Assembly (NCBI GenBank): GCA_002163245.1
Contig: MAAL01000112.1
Span: 1 to 64,000, forward strand
Reading direction: 5' to 3'
DNA from: Gammaproteobacteria bacterium 42_54_T18
GTDB lineage: Bacteria; Pseudomonadota; Gammaproteobacteria; Pseudomonadales; Ketobacteraceae
Length of the DNA stretch: 64,000 nt
Position 1 is the stretch's first letter; every line of letters starts with the position of its first letter. The translations under genes were made by a program, and so were the position numbers. Below the pieces are notes generated by a model that had not been told where the DNA came from, did no database searches, and saw nothing but the letters and a program-made list of their open reading frames with translations. Below are positions 54,446 through 63,759 of the stretch, in pieces.

Positions 54446-55357
54446 ATGTTCACAAAAAAATCAACAGCAGAACAAGTAACTAATGATGTCGATCTGACGG
54501 GTAAAACCATTGTGATGACTGGTGTTAACTCTGGCTTGGGCTATGAAGCTATGCGTGTATTAGCCAGTAGAGGGGCGCACGTGATTGGCCTGGCAAGAAC
54601 GTTGGGAAAAGCCACCGAGGCTAGCAATGGTGTTGTAGGAACGATAACCCCCTTGGCTTGTGAATTAAGTGACCTGAATTCTGTTAGGCATTGTGCAGAT
54701 CAGATTTGTGCCATGGATATTCCGATTGATATTGTGATTTGCAATGCGGGTATAATGGCGTTGCCGGAACTAACGCTAAAAGATGGTTTAGAGCTACAAT
54801 TTTTAACCAATCATATGGGACACTTTTTGTTAGTTTATCTTTTACAGGAGAAGCTTAAAAAATCTGTAGAAGGTCGTATTGTTATGCTATCGAGTATGGG
54901 TCATCAGATGACGGTTAAAGGCGGCATAAACTTTGATAATTTAGATGGGTCTCAGAGTTACCAAGGCTGGAAATTTTACGGGCAGTCCAAACTGGCAAAT
55001 TTGTTAACGGCAAAAGCGTTTGATGATCGCCTCAAGGATTTAGGTGTTAGGGCGAATGCTGTTCATCCCGGTGTGATTAACACCAACCTAACCAGAAGCC
55101 TTGATGGTGTATTGGGTGTTTTCTTTAAATTGCCTTTTACTGGTTTATTGATGGATCGTGTCTTTGGAAAAACAATTCCACAGGGTGCCTCTACACAGTG
55201 TTATGTGGCAACCAACCCGAGTTTGAAAGACGTGGGTGGAAAGTATTTTTCTGATAATAAAGAGGGTAAAACCTCATATTATGGTAGTAACAAAGAACTC
55301 GCTGATAAGTTGTGGGACTATTCCGTTGAGTATTTAAAAAGGTATATTGAGAAATAA
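54446..55357 (+). CDS. SDR-family oxidoreductase (retinol-dehydrogenase-like)
   Basis: A 303-residue enzyme from the ATG at 54446, preceded by GGGGA; an alternative start at 54413 adds 11 residues. The NAD(P) motif is TGVNSGLGYE, NAG is present in ICNAGIMALP, and the active site is a serine in MLSSMG with YGQSK (YxxxK). The sequence is closest to retinol dehydrogenase/WW-domain oxidoreductase-like reductases that act on hydrophobic carbonyls. It is closed by a hairpin after the stop. It stands alone. Confidence 0.92.
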   Translation: MFTKKSTAEQVTNDVDLTGKTIVMTGVNSGLGYEAMRVLASRGAHVIGLARTLGKATEASNGVVGTITPLACELSDLNSVRHCADQICAMDIPIDIVICNAGIMALPELTLKDGLELQFLTNHMGHFLLVYLLQEKLKKSVEGRIVMLSSMGHQMTVKGGINFDNLDGSQSYQGWKFYGQSKLANLLTAKAFDDRLKDLGVRANAVHPGVINTNLTRSLDGVLGVFFKLPFTGLLMDRVFGKTIPQGASTQCYVATNPSLKDVGGKYFSDNKEGKTSYYGSNKELADKLWDYSVEYLKRYIEK

Positions 55358-55363
55358 AAAAAA

Positions 55364-55401
55364 TACCTATTGGCCATAGCTAGGGTGCAGGCCAATAGGT
55401 A
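55364..55401 (-). terminator. Intrinsic terminator of the LruC/lipoprotein operon
   Basis: TACCTATTGGCC (55364-55375) pairs perfectly with GGCCAATAGGTA (55390-55401). Read on the minus strand it is followed by a run of eight T-rich bases (TTTTTTTTATTT on that strand), the classical form. It lies just after the stop codon of the minus-strand lipoprotein gene at 55430. Confidence 0.75.
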
Positions 55402-55429
55402 AGTGGAGGAACTCATAAATAGATAGGCG

Positions 55430-55900
55430 TTAGTTTAATGCCCACACCATACCCTCTGCTAGTGATTTATCCCACTGAACGATGAGCGGCTCTTTTGTTA
55501 AGTCGTAAAACCATGCAATGGCGACTAATTTATCGATGTGATTTGGAAGCGATAGTGAAAATGTATCCGTATTTTCGTTAACAGGAGATCGTAATAGACA
55601 ATTATCGTAACTCATCGATAGAACGTTTGTTGTGGTGACATCTACATCGCAGATGGATAGATATGCCAGTTCCCCTTCGGGAATGAGCGGTGTTGCATCG
55701 ATGGTTAATTCATAGATTGACTCTAGATTATTACTTGGGTCAATAGAGAAACTATTTATTGTAGGCTCAGGAGCGCTAGGGGAGGGCGCACTTACTGGGG
55801 TGGCTTCGTCTTCACCATCCTTTGCGGCGCCGCATGCACAAAGGAAGGTGATAGCGCTAGAAAGCAAAATTGTTTTGGCTGTCGATAACATGGTTTTCAT
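55430..55900 (-). CDS. Hypothetical lipoprotein, downstream partner of LruC protein
   Basis: A 156-residue protein with a signal peptide and lipobox (FLCACG). A Pro/Ser/Glu-rich linker (ATPVSAPSPSAPEP) is followed by a predicted beta domain (INSFSIDPSNNLESIYELTI). No family is recognised. It starts 10 bp after the LruC gene on the same strand and is probably cotranscribed with it. Two cysteines in the domain (ICDVDV and DNCLL) may form a disulfide. Confidence 0.65.
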   Translation of the reverse strand: MKTMLSTAKTILLSSAITFLCACGAAKDGEDEATPVSAPSPSAPEPTINSFSIDPSNNLESIYELTIDATPLIPEGELAYLSICDVDVTTTNVLSMSYDNCLLRSPVNENTDTFSLSLPNHIDKLVAIAWFYDLTKEPLIVQWDKSLAEGMVWALN

Positions 55901-55910
55901 AAAGTATTCC

Positions 55911-58055
55911 TTAATCTGTAAACAAGTAGCTTTGGTTGGCGTTTTCTTCTAAGTACCAGTTTGGGTTTGTTGCACCAGTGCTGTCCGATGCAAAACCGCC
56001 AAACTGTGGATAGGCTTGTAAAATGCTGGCAAACTCTTTTGGGTGTTTCCAGTCATAGGGGATTTCTAGTGCCCAAGGTAATCCGCTGATATTTTGGAAA
56101 AAGTAAGAAAGTCCAAAATCAGATACATCATCTTCGACACCAAAAAGAGCTGTGCTAAATTTATCTGTAGGTGCTTTGTTTTTTAAGTGGACTTCATACT
56201 TTCTTCCAGGATGTATGCCGGTAATCGCATCGACAGTACCACCGTGGTATGCATGAGGTTTTGCAAAGATAAATGGATCGTAGGGTAGTGCTGTCATACT
56301 ACCCGTCGAAATTGGGGTGGCAAAAGGAATAATCATATTCCAATCGGGTCTGTGTGATGTACCGCAACCTTCTTCTGTCCTAAAATAATTACAGCCCCCT
56401 TCACCTGCTTGTGTCATGCTCCATAAATCATTGCTTACGATTAATACAGCATTTGTTTGATTGCTTTCTAATACTGTGTGAGTCGCACCAACATTGTTAA
56501 CGGTTAATGCTATGGAATCTCCTTTAATTGCACTAGTCGGAACGCCAGGTAACTGAAATGCAAAGCCATTACTTAGGCTGGCACCTAATGCCGCGAGTTT
56601 GCCTTCTATTTTTATGCGAATAACGTTTCCATCTTTTACATATTCGACAATACGTACATTCATTAAGACATCGTTCATGTCGAAGTCACCCAGATTAGGG
56701 TACCTGTCTTCATAGGCAAACGTTGTATATGAGGTTGCGCTAGGGTAGTAAGTCATGGAAACGCCATTCTCCGTTACTGCGATAGGGTAGTCTTCAACCT
56801 CGCCATCACTTACCCCCCCAGTAGGACCAATATCCTCTAGAGAACTAATTCTAAAACGCATCCATGTCTCACCTGGGATTGCCCAGGACGGTACGTCAAC
56901 GGCCAGGTTAGTTGTGCCGTTAGCCATGGCTAGTTGGCTGATGATTTTTTCATCTTCGTCAAACTCACCATCTAGATCCCAGTCTGCCCAGGCGTTAAGA
57001 AAACCGTTTTCGCCTGTTACATTAACGCTGACGATAGATCCTTCACCTATTTCAAAACCTGTTGGGAAACTCACGCCGTCATCATCATCGCTGGAATCAC
57101 TTAGGTCGTCGCTCAGTGGGTGTGCATAGGCGTCGGTTTCAGCATCCACTAAGCTACCCAAGTGCAAATCTGTAATACCATGGCGGGCACCAGATGAATT
57201 AATGGTTGATCCATAGCTGTCTGGTGCATCACCAAAATCGATAGAGTCGCCAATTTCTATTTCTGCGTATGCACACCGTGCACCGTCATTAGAGTTGCTT
57301 GAAGGGCCATAAGAAAAAAATACGGCTTGGGAGTTAACACCTTCAATTTTTATTCGGTAAATATGTCCATTACCGTTATTACTTAGATATAACTGTCCTT
57401 TAACATCAAAATACTGAGCTCCAAAAGTGAAATTAAACCCCAGTTCACTTTCACTAAGTACTTGAGTAAGTACTGTTTTTTCACCGGTATCAGGAGAGAT
57501 ACTCATCAAATACCCGTTGTTATCGACAGCATAAAGAAGACCATCGCCAGGGTGAAATGCGAAATCAGTAATAGATGGGTTTCCCATTTCACTGCTTGTT
57601 GCAATTTGATTCATTGTCAGTGCAGCTGTCGGATCAGTTAAATCAATGCGATATAGCCCTTTGTTAGGCCGGTATCCATACCAGGCGTTGTCCAATATAG
57701 ATACATCTCCAACGTAAAATTGTTTCCCGATAAGTCCGGATACATTCAGAGGGACGGTTTGATAATCGTCACCAATTTGAGCTAATGTTTGTGCGCCATA
57801 ATCCCAACCGTACATGTAATTGTCGTGAAAGCTAAAACCTACACCGTTTACTTTTGTTGTTCCCATATCAGGTGATAAGACAGAGTAGCTCCCTAATGCT
57901 AGGTCAACACCATAGGTAATAGGAACGGATCCTGGTGTTTGGATTATGTAAGCTTTTGTAGGGCAATGACCAAAAGGTTGTGCGGAAACTTTAGTGATAA
58001 AAATCGTGGCAGTTAGGCAACTATATCTAAGTATTGGTTTGAGCGGGGAGGGCAT
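55911..58055 (-). CDS. LruC-domain extracellular protein with GEVTED domain
   Basis: A 714-residue secreted protein from the ATG at 58055, with AAGGA six bases upstream. The signal ends at about VSAQP. In order: a DUF6923-like propeller region (AYIIQTPGSVPITYGVDLAL, then a YVGDVSILDN repeat), a GEVTED region (WADWDLDGEFDEDEKI, VSDGEVEDYPIAV), and a C-terminal LruC domain (DUF4842 type) with FAYEDRYPNLGDFDMNDVLM. LruC proteins are secreted or surface proteins of unknown precise role, often in calcium-rich or adhesion contexts. A second, damaged LruC gene lies directly upstream at 58286-60155. Confidence 0.85.
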   Translation of the reverse strand: MPSPLKPILRYSCLTATIFITKVSAQPFGHCPTKAYIIQTPGSVPITYGVDLALGSYSVLSPDMGTTKVNGVGFSFHDNYMYGWDYGAQTLAQIGDDYQTVPLNVSGLIGKQFYVGDVSILDNAWYGYRPNKGLYRIDLTDPTAALTMNQIATSSEMGNPSITDFAFHPGDGLLYAVDNNGYLMSISPDTGEKTVLTQVLSESELGFNFTFGAQYFDVKGQLYLSNNGNGHIYRIKIEGVNSQAVFFSYGPSSNSNDGARCAYAEIEIGDSIDFGDAPDSYGSTINSSGARHGITDLHLGSLVDAETDAYAHPLSDDLSDSSDDDDGVSFPTGFEIGEGSIVSVNVTGENGFLNAWADWDLDGEFDEDEKIISQLAMANGTTNLAVDVPSWAIPGETWMRFRISSLEDIGPTGGVSDGEVEDYPIAVTENGVSMTYYPSATSYTTFAYEDRYPNLGDFDMNDVLMNVRIVEYVKDGNVIRIKIEGKLAALGASLSNGFAFQLPGVPTSAIKGDSIALTVNNVGATHTVLESNQTNAVLIVSNDLWSMTQAGEGGCNYFRTEEGCGTSHRPDWNMIIPFATPISTGSMTALPYDPFIFAKPHAYHGGTVDAITGIHPGRKYEVHLKNKAPTDKFSTALFGVEDDVSDFGLSYFFQNISGLPWALEIPYDWKHPKEFASILQAYPQFGGFASDSTGATNPNWYLEENANQSYLFTD

Positions 58056-58249
58056 ATGAGTTCCTTGCAAGTATTCGGGAGTTTTTCTATCGCTTGAAGG
58101 TGTTAATGCAGTGGTTGTGCCAATGTTTTATTATCTTTTTATATCAGTAGGTTAGTGTTTTGTTGTTGTTGAGGAACGAATTTTAACTAATGTTTTCTAC
58201 ATTTGCAGTGCAAAATGAAAATAGTCAAAGGGAGTGTTGTAGGAACGTT

Positions 58250-58280
58250 AATGTCACACTCATGATATGAGTGTGACATT
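58250..58280 (-). terminator. 14-bp perfect hairpin after the damaged LruC gene
   Basis: AATGTCACACTCAT (58250-58263) pairs with ATGAGTGTGACATT (58267-58280) around a 3-nt loop, just downstream of the stop codon of the minus-strand gene at 58286. The T-tract is weak, so termination is likely but not certain. Confidence 0.6.
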
Positions 58281-58285
58281 GTTGG

Positions 58286-60155
58286 TTAATCTATATCAGC
58301 GACGTCTTCAAAAACAAATTTTCCGCGGCGTTTGCTTTTGTACCAATTTTTATTCTTTTTCCCTTTTGTCGCGGCCCAGCTTAATATATCGGGATAACCG
58401 TTGGACAAATCCACACGTTCCTTTGTATGGTGCCAGACAGTTGGGATAAGCATTGCCCAGGGTAAGTTATCTTTGGTTTGGTAGTACCTGTCTTGTGATA
58501 CATCTGAGTCATCATCAAATTGACCAAATTTCCTTTTTGAGGCCCTTGACGACGGAAAGTTTCCCGGAAAGTGTACTTCTAGTGTTTCCCCGTTATCTAA
58601 CGTACGTGAAATGAAACTATTATAAGGTGGCGCACCTAAGTCAGAGGGAAGTAATGGCGAATTGAAGTTGATTGTAACGGTGTACAACTTCCCATTTACC
58701 TTAGGGCTTCCTGATAATGTGTTAGACATTTTGAACCCTTTAGGTGGGGGTAGCGCATCGGTAAGGCTCTCGATAATAATAAAAAGCGTTTTGTTTCCAT
58801 CAGGGTACGCTGTAAGCGTTGTGGTCTCTCCTTGAGACTTTATCTGTGATGACAGGATATTACTTGAAGGGGTGTTAATAAGGAGGCGCAGTGATTTCTT
58901 GTGGATTGCTCCTCTCGCAACAGGAAGTAATTTAAGGACAATACTTTTAATCAGTCCATCTTGTTTTGTCTCTGTTGCATTATACGTAATAACCGCATCG
59001 TTAAAATCATAGTCGCCTTTGAGGGGCCATTGGTCTTCGAAGGTCATCGTGCCAACCTCGCCAACTGACGGTGTAGATGTTGTGCTGATCGTGGGTTCCT
59101 CGGGAACACTAGATGCTTCAAGTGGTTCGGTTTCATAGTAATTGACCTCATTTCCATCGCTAAATCCATCTTGATCTGAGTCTGCTTGGTAGGGGTCAGT
59201 GTTAAAGATATTTAATTCTTCGTTATCGGAAAGACCATCGCCATCGGTGTCGGCGAGAGATGGGTTGGTGTTGGTTTGTGTTATTTCCTGTTGGTCGGTA
59301 AATCCATCGCCATCGGAATCAGTTAATGTTGGGTCTGAGTTATAAAGGATAACTTCATCAAAATCGGAAATCCCGTCCCCGTCAGTGTCTGTAATTAATG
59401 GGCTAGATTGATAAATAGTGACCTCCTCTTTGTCGGATAGCCCGTCATTATCAGTGTCGGTGCTGGTTATGTCAGTTCCAAGAAGGTTTATTTCATCGCT
59501 GTCAATGAGGCCGTCGCCATCAGTGTCGATGGTGTTTTCTGCATTGTTAAGTGATGCTAGTGTATTGGACAGGTCAATTTCGCTAGCTGTTTTAGTTGTG
59601 TCTATGTTGAGATAATAGACATAAACCTCTCCTGATGAGCTGTTGCCCATATTTTTGTTGTTGGCTCCTATGGCTAAGTAATCCCCTGATAGTGATATGG
59701 CGTGCCCGAATTGATCTTGTGTACTACTGTCGTCTGCTTGGAAAGTAAAGGACTCTTCCCAAACACCTTGAGTGTTTTTATATAGGTATGTTGATCCTCT
59801 CGATGAGTTGTTTTTTTCAGTTCCAACAATTATGTGGTTTCCTGAAATGGAAACGGATAATCCAAAATTATCATTCTTTGAAATGTCTATAGGGGCTAGT
59901 TTTGCTTGGTGATGCCAGTGTGTACCTTCTCTTCTATATACATATGCAGCTCCGATTTTTTTTACTTTTTGACGTTGGATGGTTTTCTGACATAGCACCG
60001 GCAATTGCATAGTTATCAGAAATGGCAACGGATATTCCATAATCTCCATTTCGAGTGATAGTACCTCCTTTTAATGTCTCTTGCCGTGTCCAAATGTCAT
60101 CGTTATGCTTATATATGTAAGCAGAGCCTTCGTGTTGAGGGCCGTTTTCATAATT
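58286..60155 (-). pseudogene. FG-GAP/thrombospondin type 3/LruC protein gene, frameshifted at an A8 tract
   Basis: The main frame (from about 59964 to the stop at 58286) encodes FG-GAP-type repeats, at least five DxDGDGxxDxxE calcium-binding repeats of the thrombospondin type 3 form, and a C-terminal LruC domain (TMTFEDQWPLKGDYDFNDAV). The FG-GAP repeats continue upstream in another frame (60155 to about 59964; EGSAYIYKHNDDIWTRQETL and NGDYGISVAISDNYAIAGAM). Joining them needs the loss of one base in the A8 run at 59956-59963. The ATG at 60049 is out of the repeat frame and is not a real start. The upstream frame has a stop at 60156-60158, where it meets the lipoprotein frame. It may be a pseudogene, a slippage-expressed gene or a sequencing artefact. 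Confidence 0.7.
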
Positions 60156-60462
60156 CTAGGGTATTGTCATTTATTGCGTATATTGATATTTCAGTGTTGT
60201 TTTGACTTTCAGAAAAACGAAGGTCGATTGATACCATCCTTTGCGTTTCAAAAGAAAAGCTACCTTCCATATCGACCTCACTTAATGATAGGTCTGCCAT
60301 TTCTTCGATTTGTTGTTGTGTTATTTCATCTGTCGGTGGTGGAGAAGGGCTGGTTGTAATAGGTACGTCATCGGGTTCCTCTTTTGGCCCACAAGAGAGT
60401 ACATGTAGACTGCTCACTGTAGTGATAAGTAAAAAGGCGATATAGCGTGAAATGTTTTTCAT
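60148..60462 (-). CDS. Lipoprotein, possibly the detached N terminus of the FG-GAP/LruC gene
   Basis: A 104-residue protein from the ATG at 60462 (GGGGA six bases upstream) with signal and lipobox (HVLSCG). A short Pro/Ser linker and a strand-rich region (SFSFETQRMVSIDLRFSES, EISIYAINDNTLEL) follow. The frame ends exactly where the FG-GAP frame begins, with an 8-bp overlap. Its domain resembles the N-terminal strand domain seen in LruC lipoproteins. It could be a separate small lipoprotein gene, or the start of the broken gene downstream. Confidence 0.55.
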   Translation of the reverse strand: MKNISRYIAFLLITTVSSLHVLSCGPKEEPDDVPITTSPSPPPTDEITQQQIEEMADLSLSEVDMEGSFSFETQRMVSIDLRFSESQNNTEISIYAINDNTLEL

Positions 60463-60531
60463 TGTGAATCCCCATTTATTATTCATTTTAAGCAAGTGCA
60501 ATGCACATGCCATAACATGGTTTTTGGGAAG

Positions 60532-60577
60532 CCCCCCGTATTTAGGGGGGTAGAGGTGTTAGGAGGGGAGGGGGGTG
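60532..60577 (+). other. G-rich stretch with C6/G6 hairpin
   Basis: CCCCCC (60532-60537) can pair with GGGGGG (60545-60550). The 33 bases from 60545 carry G-runs of 6, 4 and 6 plus two GG pairs, which could form an irregular G-quadruplex on the plus strand. It lies between the end of the split kinase gene (60657) and the lipoprotein start (60462), both on the minus strand. Confidence 0.5.
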
Positions 60578-60656
60578 TTGCAAAGCGCAACTCAATGAAG
60601 GTCTATGAATCCTTTTTTGCAAATAGCTTTGGTGTAGGGTGAAAAGAGAAAAATAC

Positions 60657-63091
60657 TTAGATAGTACTATTGTCGCTGTCTAGTTCTTTTAATAGCCAGT
60701 AATTCATGTGTTCGAAAACTATATCTTTTTTGATGGGTTTTCTAATATAACCATTCATACCTGCTCTTATACACCTTTCTCTATCACTGCTCATAGCGTT
60801 AGCTGTTACAGCGATGATAGTTGTGTTTTTATTCTTGCAACCATTTGAACGAATGCTCTTCGTTGCTTCGAATCCATCAAGGATTGGCATCTGAAAATCC
60901 ATTAATATACAGTCGTAATGCCTTTCTTTGGCCATTCTAACGGCGTCTTCACCGTTATTCGCTTGGTCAGCGGTGCACCCAAATTTCTTTATGATGGCAG
61001 TTAGCATGACTTGATTTACTGGGTTGTCCTCCACGATGAGTACTGTGGGGTTTCCTGGTAGGGTTTCTTGTTGTTTTGTTCCTTTTTTTATACATCGCTC
61101 GGCTCCCTTTTTTAGTTGGATGGAAATGTTAGCATTTGTCCCTTTTTCAGGTGTTGATGAGATCGAAATGTCACCGCCCATTCGGTCTGTGATAGCTTTG
61201 CATAATGACAATCCAAGCCCAAGCCCGCCGTATTGGCGAGAAAATGAAGCATCAACTTGATTGAATCCATCAAAAATTTCGCTTAGTTGGTGGTCTTTGA
61301 TTCCAATGCCTGAATCACTTATTGAGAAGTGTAAAGTGTAATGATCACGGTCTTCACGAGATGATACTTCTAGAACTATCCCACCTTGATGGGTGAATTT
61401 CACGGCATTGTCCAGAAGTTGAAATAGTACGTGGTTTATTCGTGGTGCATCACCTATTAGTAGGTGGTCTAATTCAATGTTTTTTGTTAAGTGAAAGGAT
61501 ATGTTTTTACGTTTACACTCATTTTCAATGACAGGGACTAATTTTGAAAGCGTTGTTTCCAGCTCAAACGGGCTTTCTTGAAGTTTCCAATTACCAGATT
61601 GTAATTCAGAATATTCTAATAAACTATCGACTAGTTGAGTCATGTGGACGGCGCTGTTGGCCGCATCATCGACATGGTTTTGTATTCCTTTGTCTTTGAT
61701 TTCATCGCGGATGACCTGTAGTGACCCTTCGATGCCGTTCATTGGAGTTCTTAGTTCATGGCTAATAGTGGCGAGAAAGCTATCTTTCAAATTGTTGTTT
61801 TTTGTTATTAATTTTAGAGCATGGCGTAGTTCTACATTTTTTTTCTCAAGTAATAATTTGGAGCGTAATTCGATGGATCGGACTTCTGCTTTTATGCGGT
61901 TTATTCTGTGGGCTAATGCTAGTGACAATAAGACAACTTCTAACGTAGATCCGATTTGAGAAGAATGACGTGTAAACCAGTTGGAGGGAAATACTCCGGC
62001 GGGAGTGAGTGCTGTAATCACAGCAGAGATTAGGAGGGTAATCCAGGCTATCAAGAATAATTTCGCATAACGAAACCCATGCTTCAAGCTAAAAGTGGCG
62101 GCCGTTAAGATTAATATTGTATTGATTAGCGCTAGCGATATAGCGATATAAATTACTGTTTGATATTCAAATAATAAAAATAATGAAATACAGAGAAGGG
62201 ACGTTGTTGATAAGGCTGATAATGTAATATTTAATTTTTGAAATGTTTTTCTAATTGTAGAAAATCGCGAGAGAATGCTGAAGAGAAAGCAATCGATAGA
62301 AAAACGGAAACAGGGACAGCGTAAGTATTAACCAAGGGGAATGTTGGCCATAAGTATTTGAAAGCATCCCCGTTAATTGAGCTCTGGAGTAAAAGGAAGG
62401 AGAATATATACGCAACGTAGTAACCGTAGGCCTTGTCTTTAATTGAATGCCCAATAAACATGTTGTAAAGAGCCATCACCAACAATATGCCGTAGAACAT
62501 ACCGTGCATTACTGTTTGGTTGAGTTCTTTTTCTAAGAATCGCTCTTTATCCCAGATGGCTGGATGTAGCTGTGTCGAGCTTTTTGTGTCTATTCGGATC
62601 CAGTAACGGTAAGTGGTATTAATGTGGATTTTCTCTGGTACAACAAAGGAACGATTTTTCACTACTCTATCGTCAAAGGGGTAGCTGTCTCCGAGGGTGA
62701 GCCAGTGAGTTGGTGGTTTACCATTTTCGCTGCGGAATATTTGTATATGATCAAGATGAGGGTAATCAAAGATAAGAGCAATATCTTTGCGGTTCTCGCT
62801 GTCTGTTGATTCGCTGATTGAGAATGCAAAAGTTATCCAATATAGGTCTTCTGAGTAACCAAAATTGAAATCAGCGTCAGTCCTTATAAATTTTCCTTTT
62901 GCAAATAGCTCCTGAGCGCCGGAAATATCCAAGGTATAAGTGTTGTCTGCATAATACGAAAGGATAGGGACAACAGCATCGATGGACAACTCTGTTGATG
63001 TAATGACCTGTGAAGGTTGTGAGAATGCGTTACCGGGTAGAGAAGTTCCCATTAGAAGGAATATTAGTAGGGCTCTATAAAGTAAGGTCAT
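60657..63091 (-). pseudogene. 7TMR-DISM hybrid histidine kinase, split by one frameshift
   Basis: Two frames, 62231-63091 and 60657-62087, together encode one receptor like the kinase at 11580-14564: signal, 7TMR-DISM extracellular domain, seven membrane helices, HisKA with ISHELRTPMNG, ATPase domain with LLDNAVKFTHQGG and DSGIG, and a receiver with CILMDFQMPILDG. The second frame is open and membrane-like across 62087-62240 as well (LLCISLFLLFEYQTVIYIAI), with its codons continuing straight into the 60657-62087 protein. One extra base in the T5 run at 62235-62239 (A5 on the coding strand) would join them into about 810 residues. Either a pseudogene or a sequence error. Confidence 0.8.
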
Positions 63092-63191
63092 TGAATATGG
63101 TAAGAAAGTGGCGGTGGTTTACTATTAGTCTAGCAAATGTGCTCGGTAGTATAGGTTTTCCCTTATCATGTTAAGTTATAAGTAGGTTTGT

Positions 63192-63299
63192 ATGAGAGCT
63201 TATGTTGCAGATGGTGTGAACATACATTATGATAGTACGCATGCGAACCAATTTGTATCTGATGCAACACTACTTAATGTTGAAGCCGCCCATGGATAA
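63192..63299 (+). CDS. Possible 35-residue ORF overlapping the MarR start
   Basis: An ATG at 63192 after GTAGG opens 35 codons that end in TAA at 63297-63299, overlapping the MarR start at 63292 by 8 bp. The product MRAYVADGVNIHYDSTHANQ... has no recognisable domain. Overlap with the next start would allow translational coupling as in leader peptides. Support is weak. Confidence 0.25.
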   Translation: MRAYVADGVNIHYDSTHANQFVSDATLLNVEAAHG

Positions 63300-63714
63300 A
63301 CGACTTTTCTTTTTGGTGAACAAAGCCCGGCATAGTTTACACAAGCACATGGAAGAGGTGATGTCTGAGTCTATCGGAGTACCTGTTGCGCAAATTACGG
63401 CGTTGTTGGCATTGGGTGTTAGGGATGGTTGTCAGCCAAAGGAATTAGGGTGTTTTCTTAACCTTAATAAGTCGGGGATCACTGGTCTGACTGACCGTAT
63501 GGAAAAAAATGGTTTACTCAAAAAGGTACCCGATGAAAACGATGGTCGTGCTTCGCGACTATTTATCAGTGAGAAAGGCAAAGATATTCTGCAAAAAGCA
63601 AAACCTATCATTAAAGCTCAAAATTTTAAACTACAGCAGGGGTTTAGTGATGATGAGATTGAGACAGTAATTCGTTTTCTCAGTCATGTTAGTGATACCA
63701 AAAACTTGATTTAG
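63292..63714 (+). CDS. MarR-family transcriptional regulator
   Basis: A 140-residue protein from the ATG at 63292, which fits the usual MarR length; an in-frame ATG at 63229 would add 21 residues without homology. The winged HTH is in CQPKELGCFLNLNKSGITGLTDRMEKNGLL with the wing VPDENDGRASRLF. The family binds palindromes near its own gene and responds to phenolic or lipid ligands. The next gene, a DUF4442-type thioesterase-like protein, follows after 45 bp, suggesting that the two are linked. Confidence 0.9.
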   Translation: MDKRLFFLVNKARHSLHKHMEEVMSESIGVPVAQITALLALGVRDGCQPKELGCFLNLNKSGITGLTDRMEKNGLLKKVPDENDGRASRLFISEKGKDILQKAKPIIKAQNFKLQQGFSDDEIETVIRFLSHVSDTKNLI

Positions 63715-63759
63715 CGCACCACGCTAATCCAAATTAACCCAGCGATAGGAGTAAAAAGC

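Noticed and set aside
58286-59600. Aspartate-rich repeats as a low-complexity false ORF
   Set aside because: The repeats follow the regular DxDGDGxxDxxE form of thrombospondin type 3 calcium-binding motifs, and the frame continues into an LruC domain.
60049-60049. ATG at 60049 as the true start of a 587-residue LruC protein
   Set aside because: The first codons after it lie out of frame with FG-GAP repeats that are clearly coded upstream in another frame, so the ATG is only an artefact of the frameshift.
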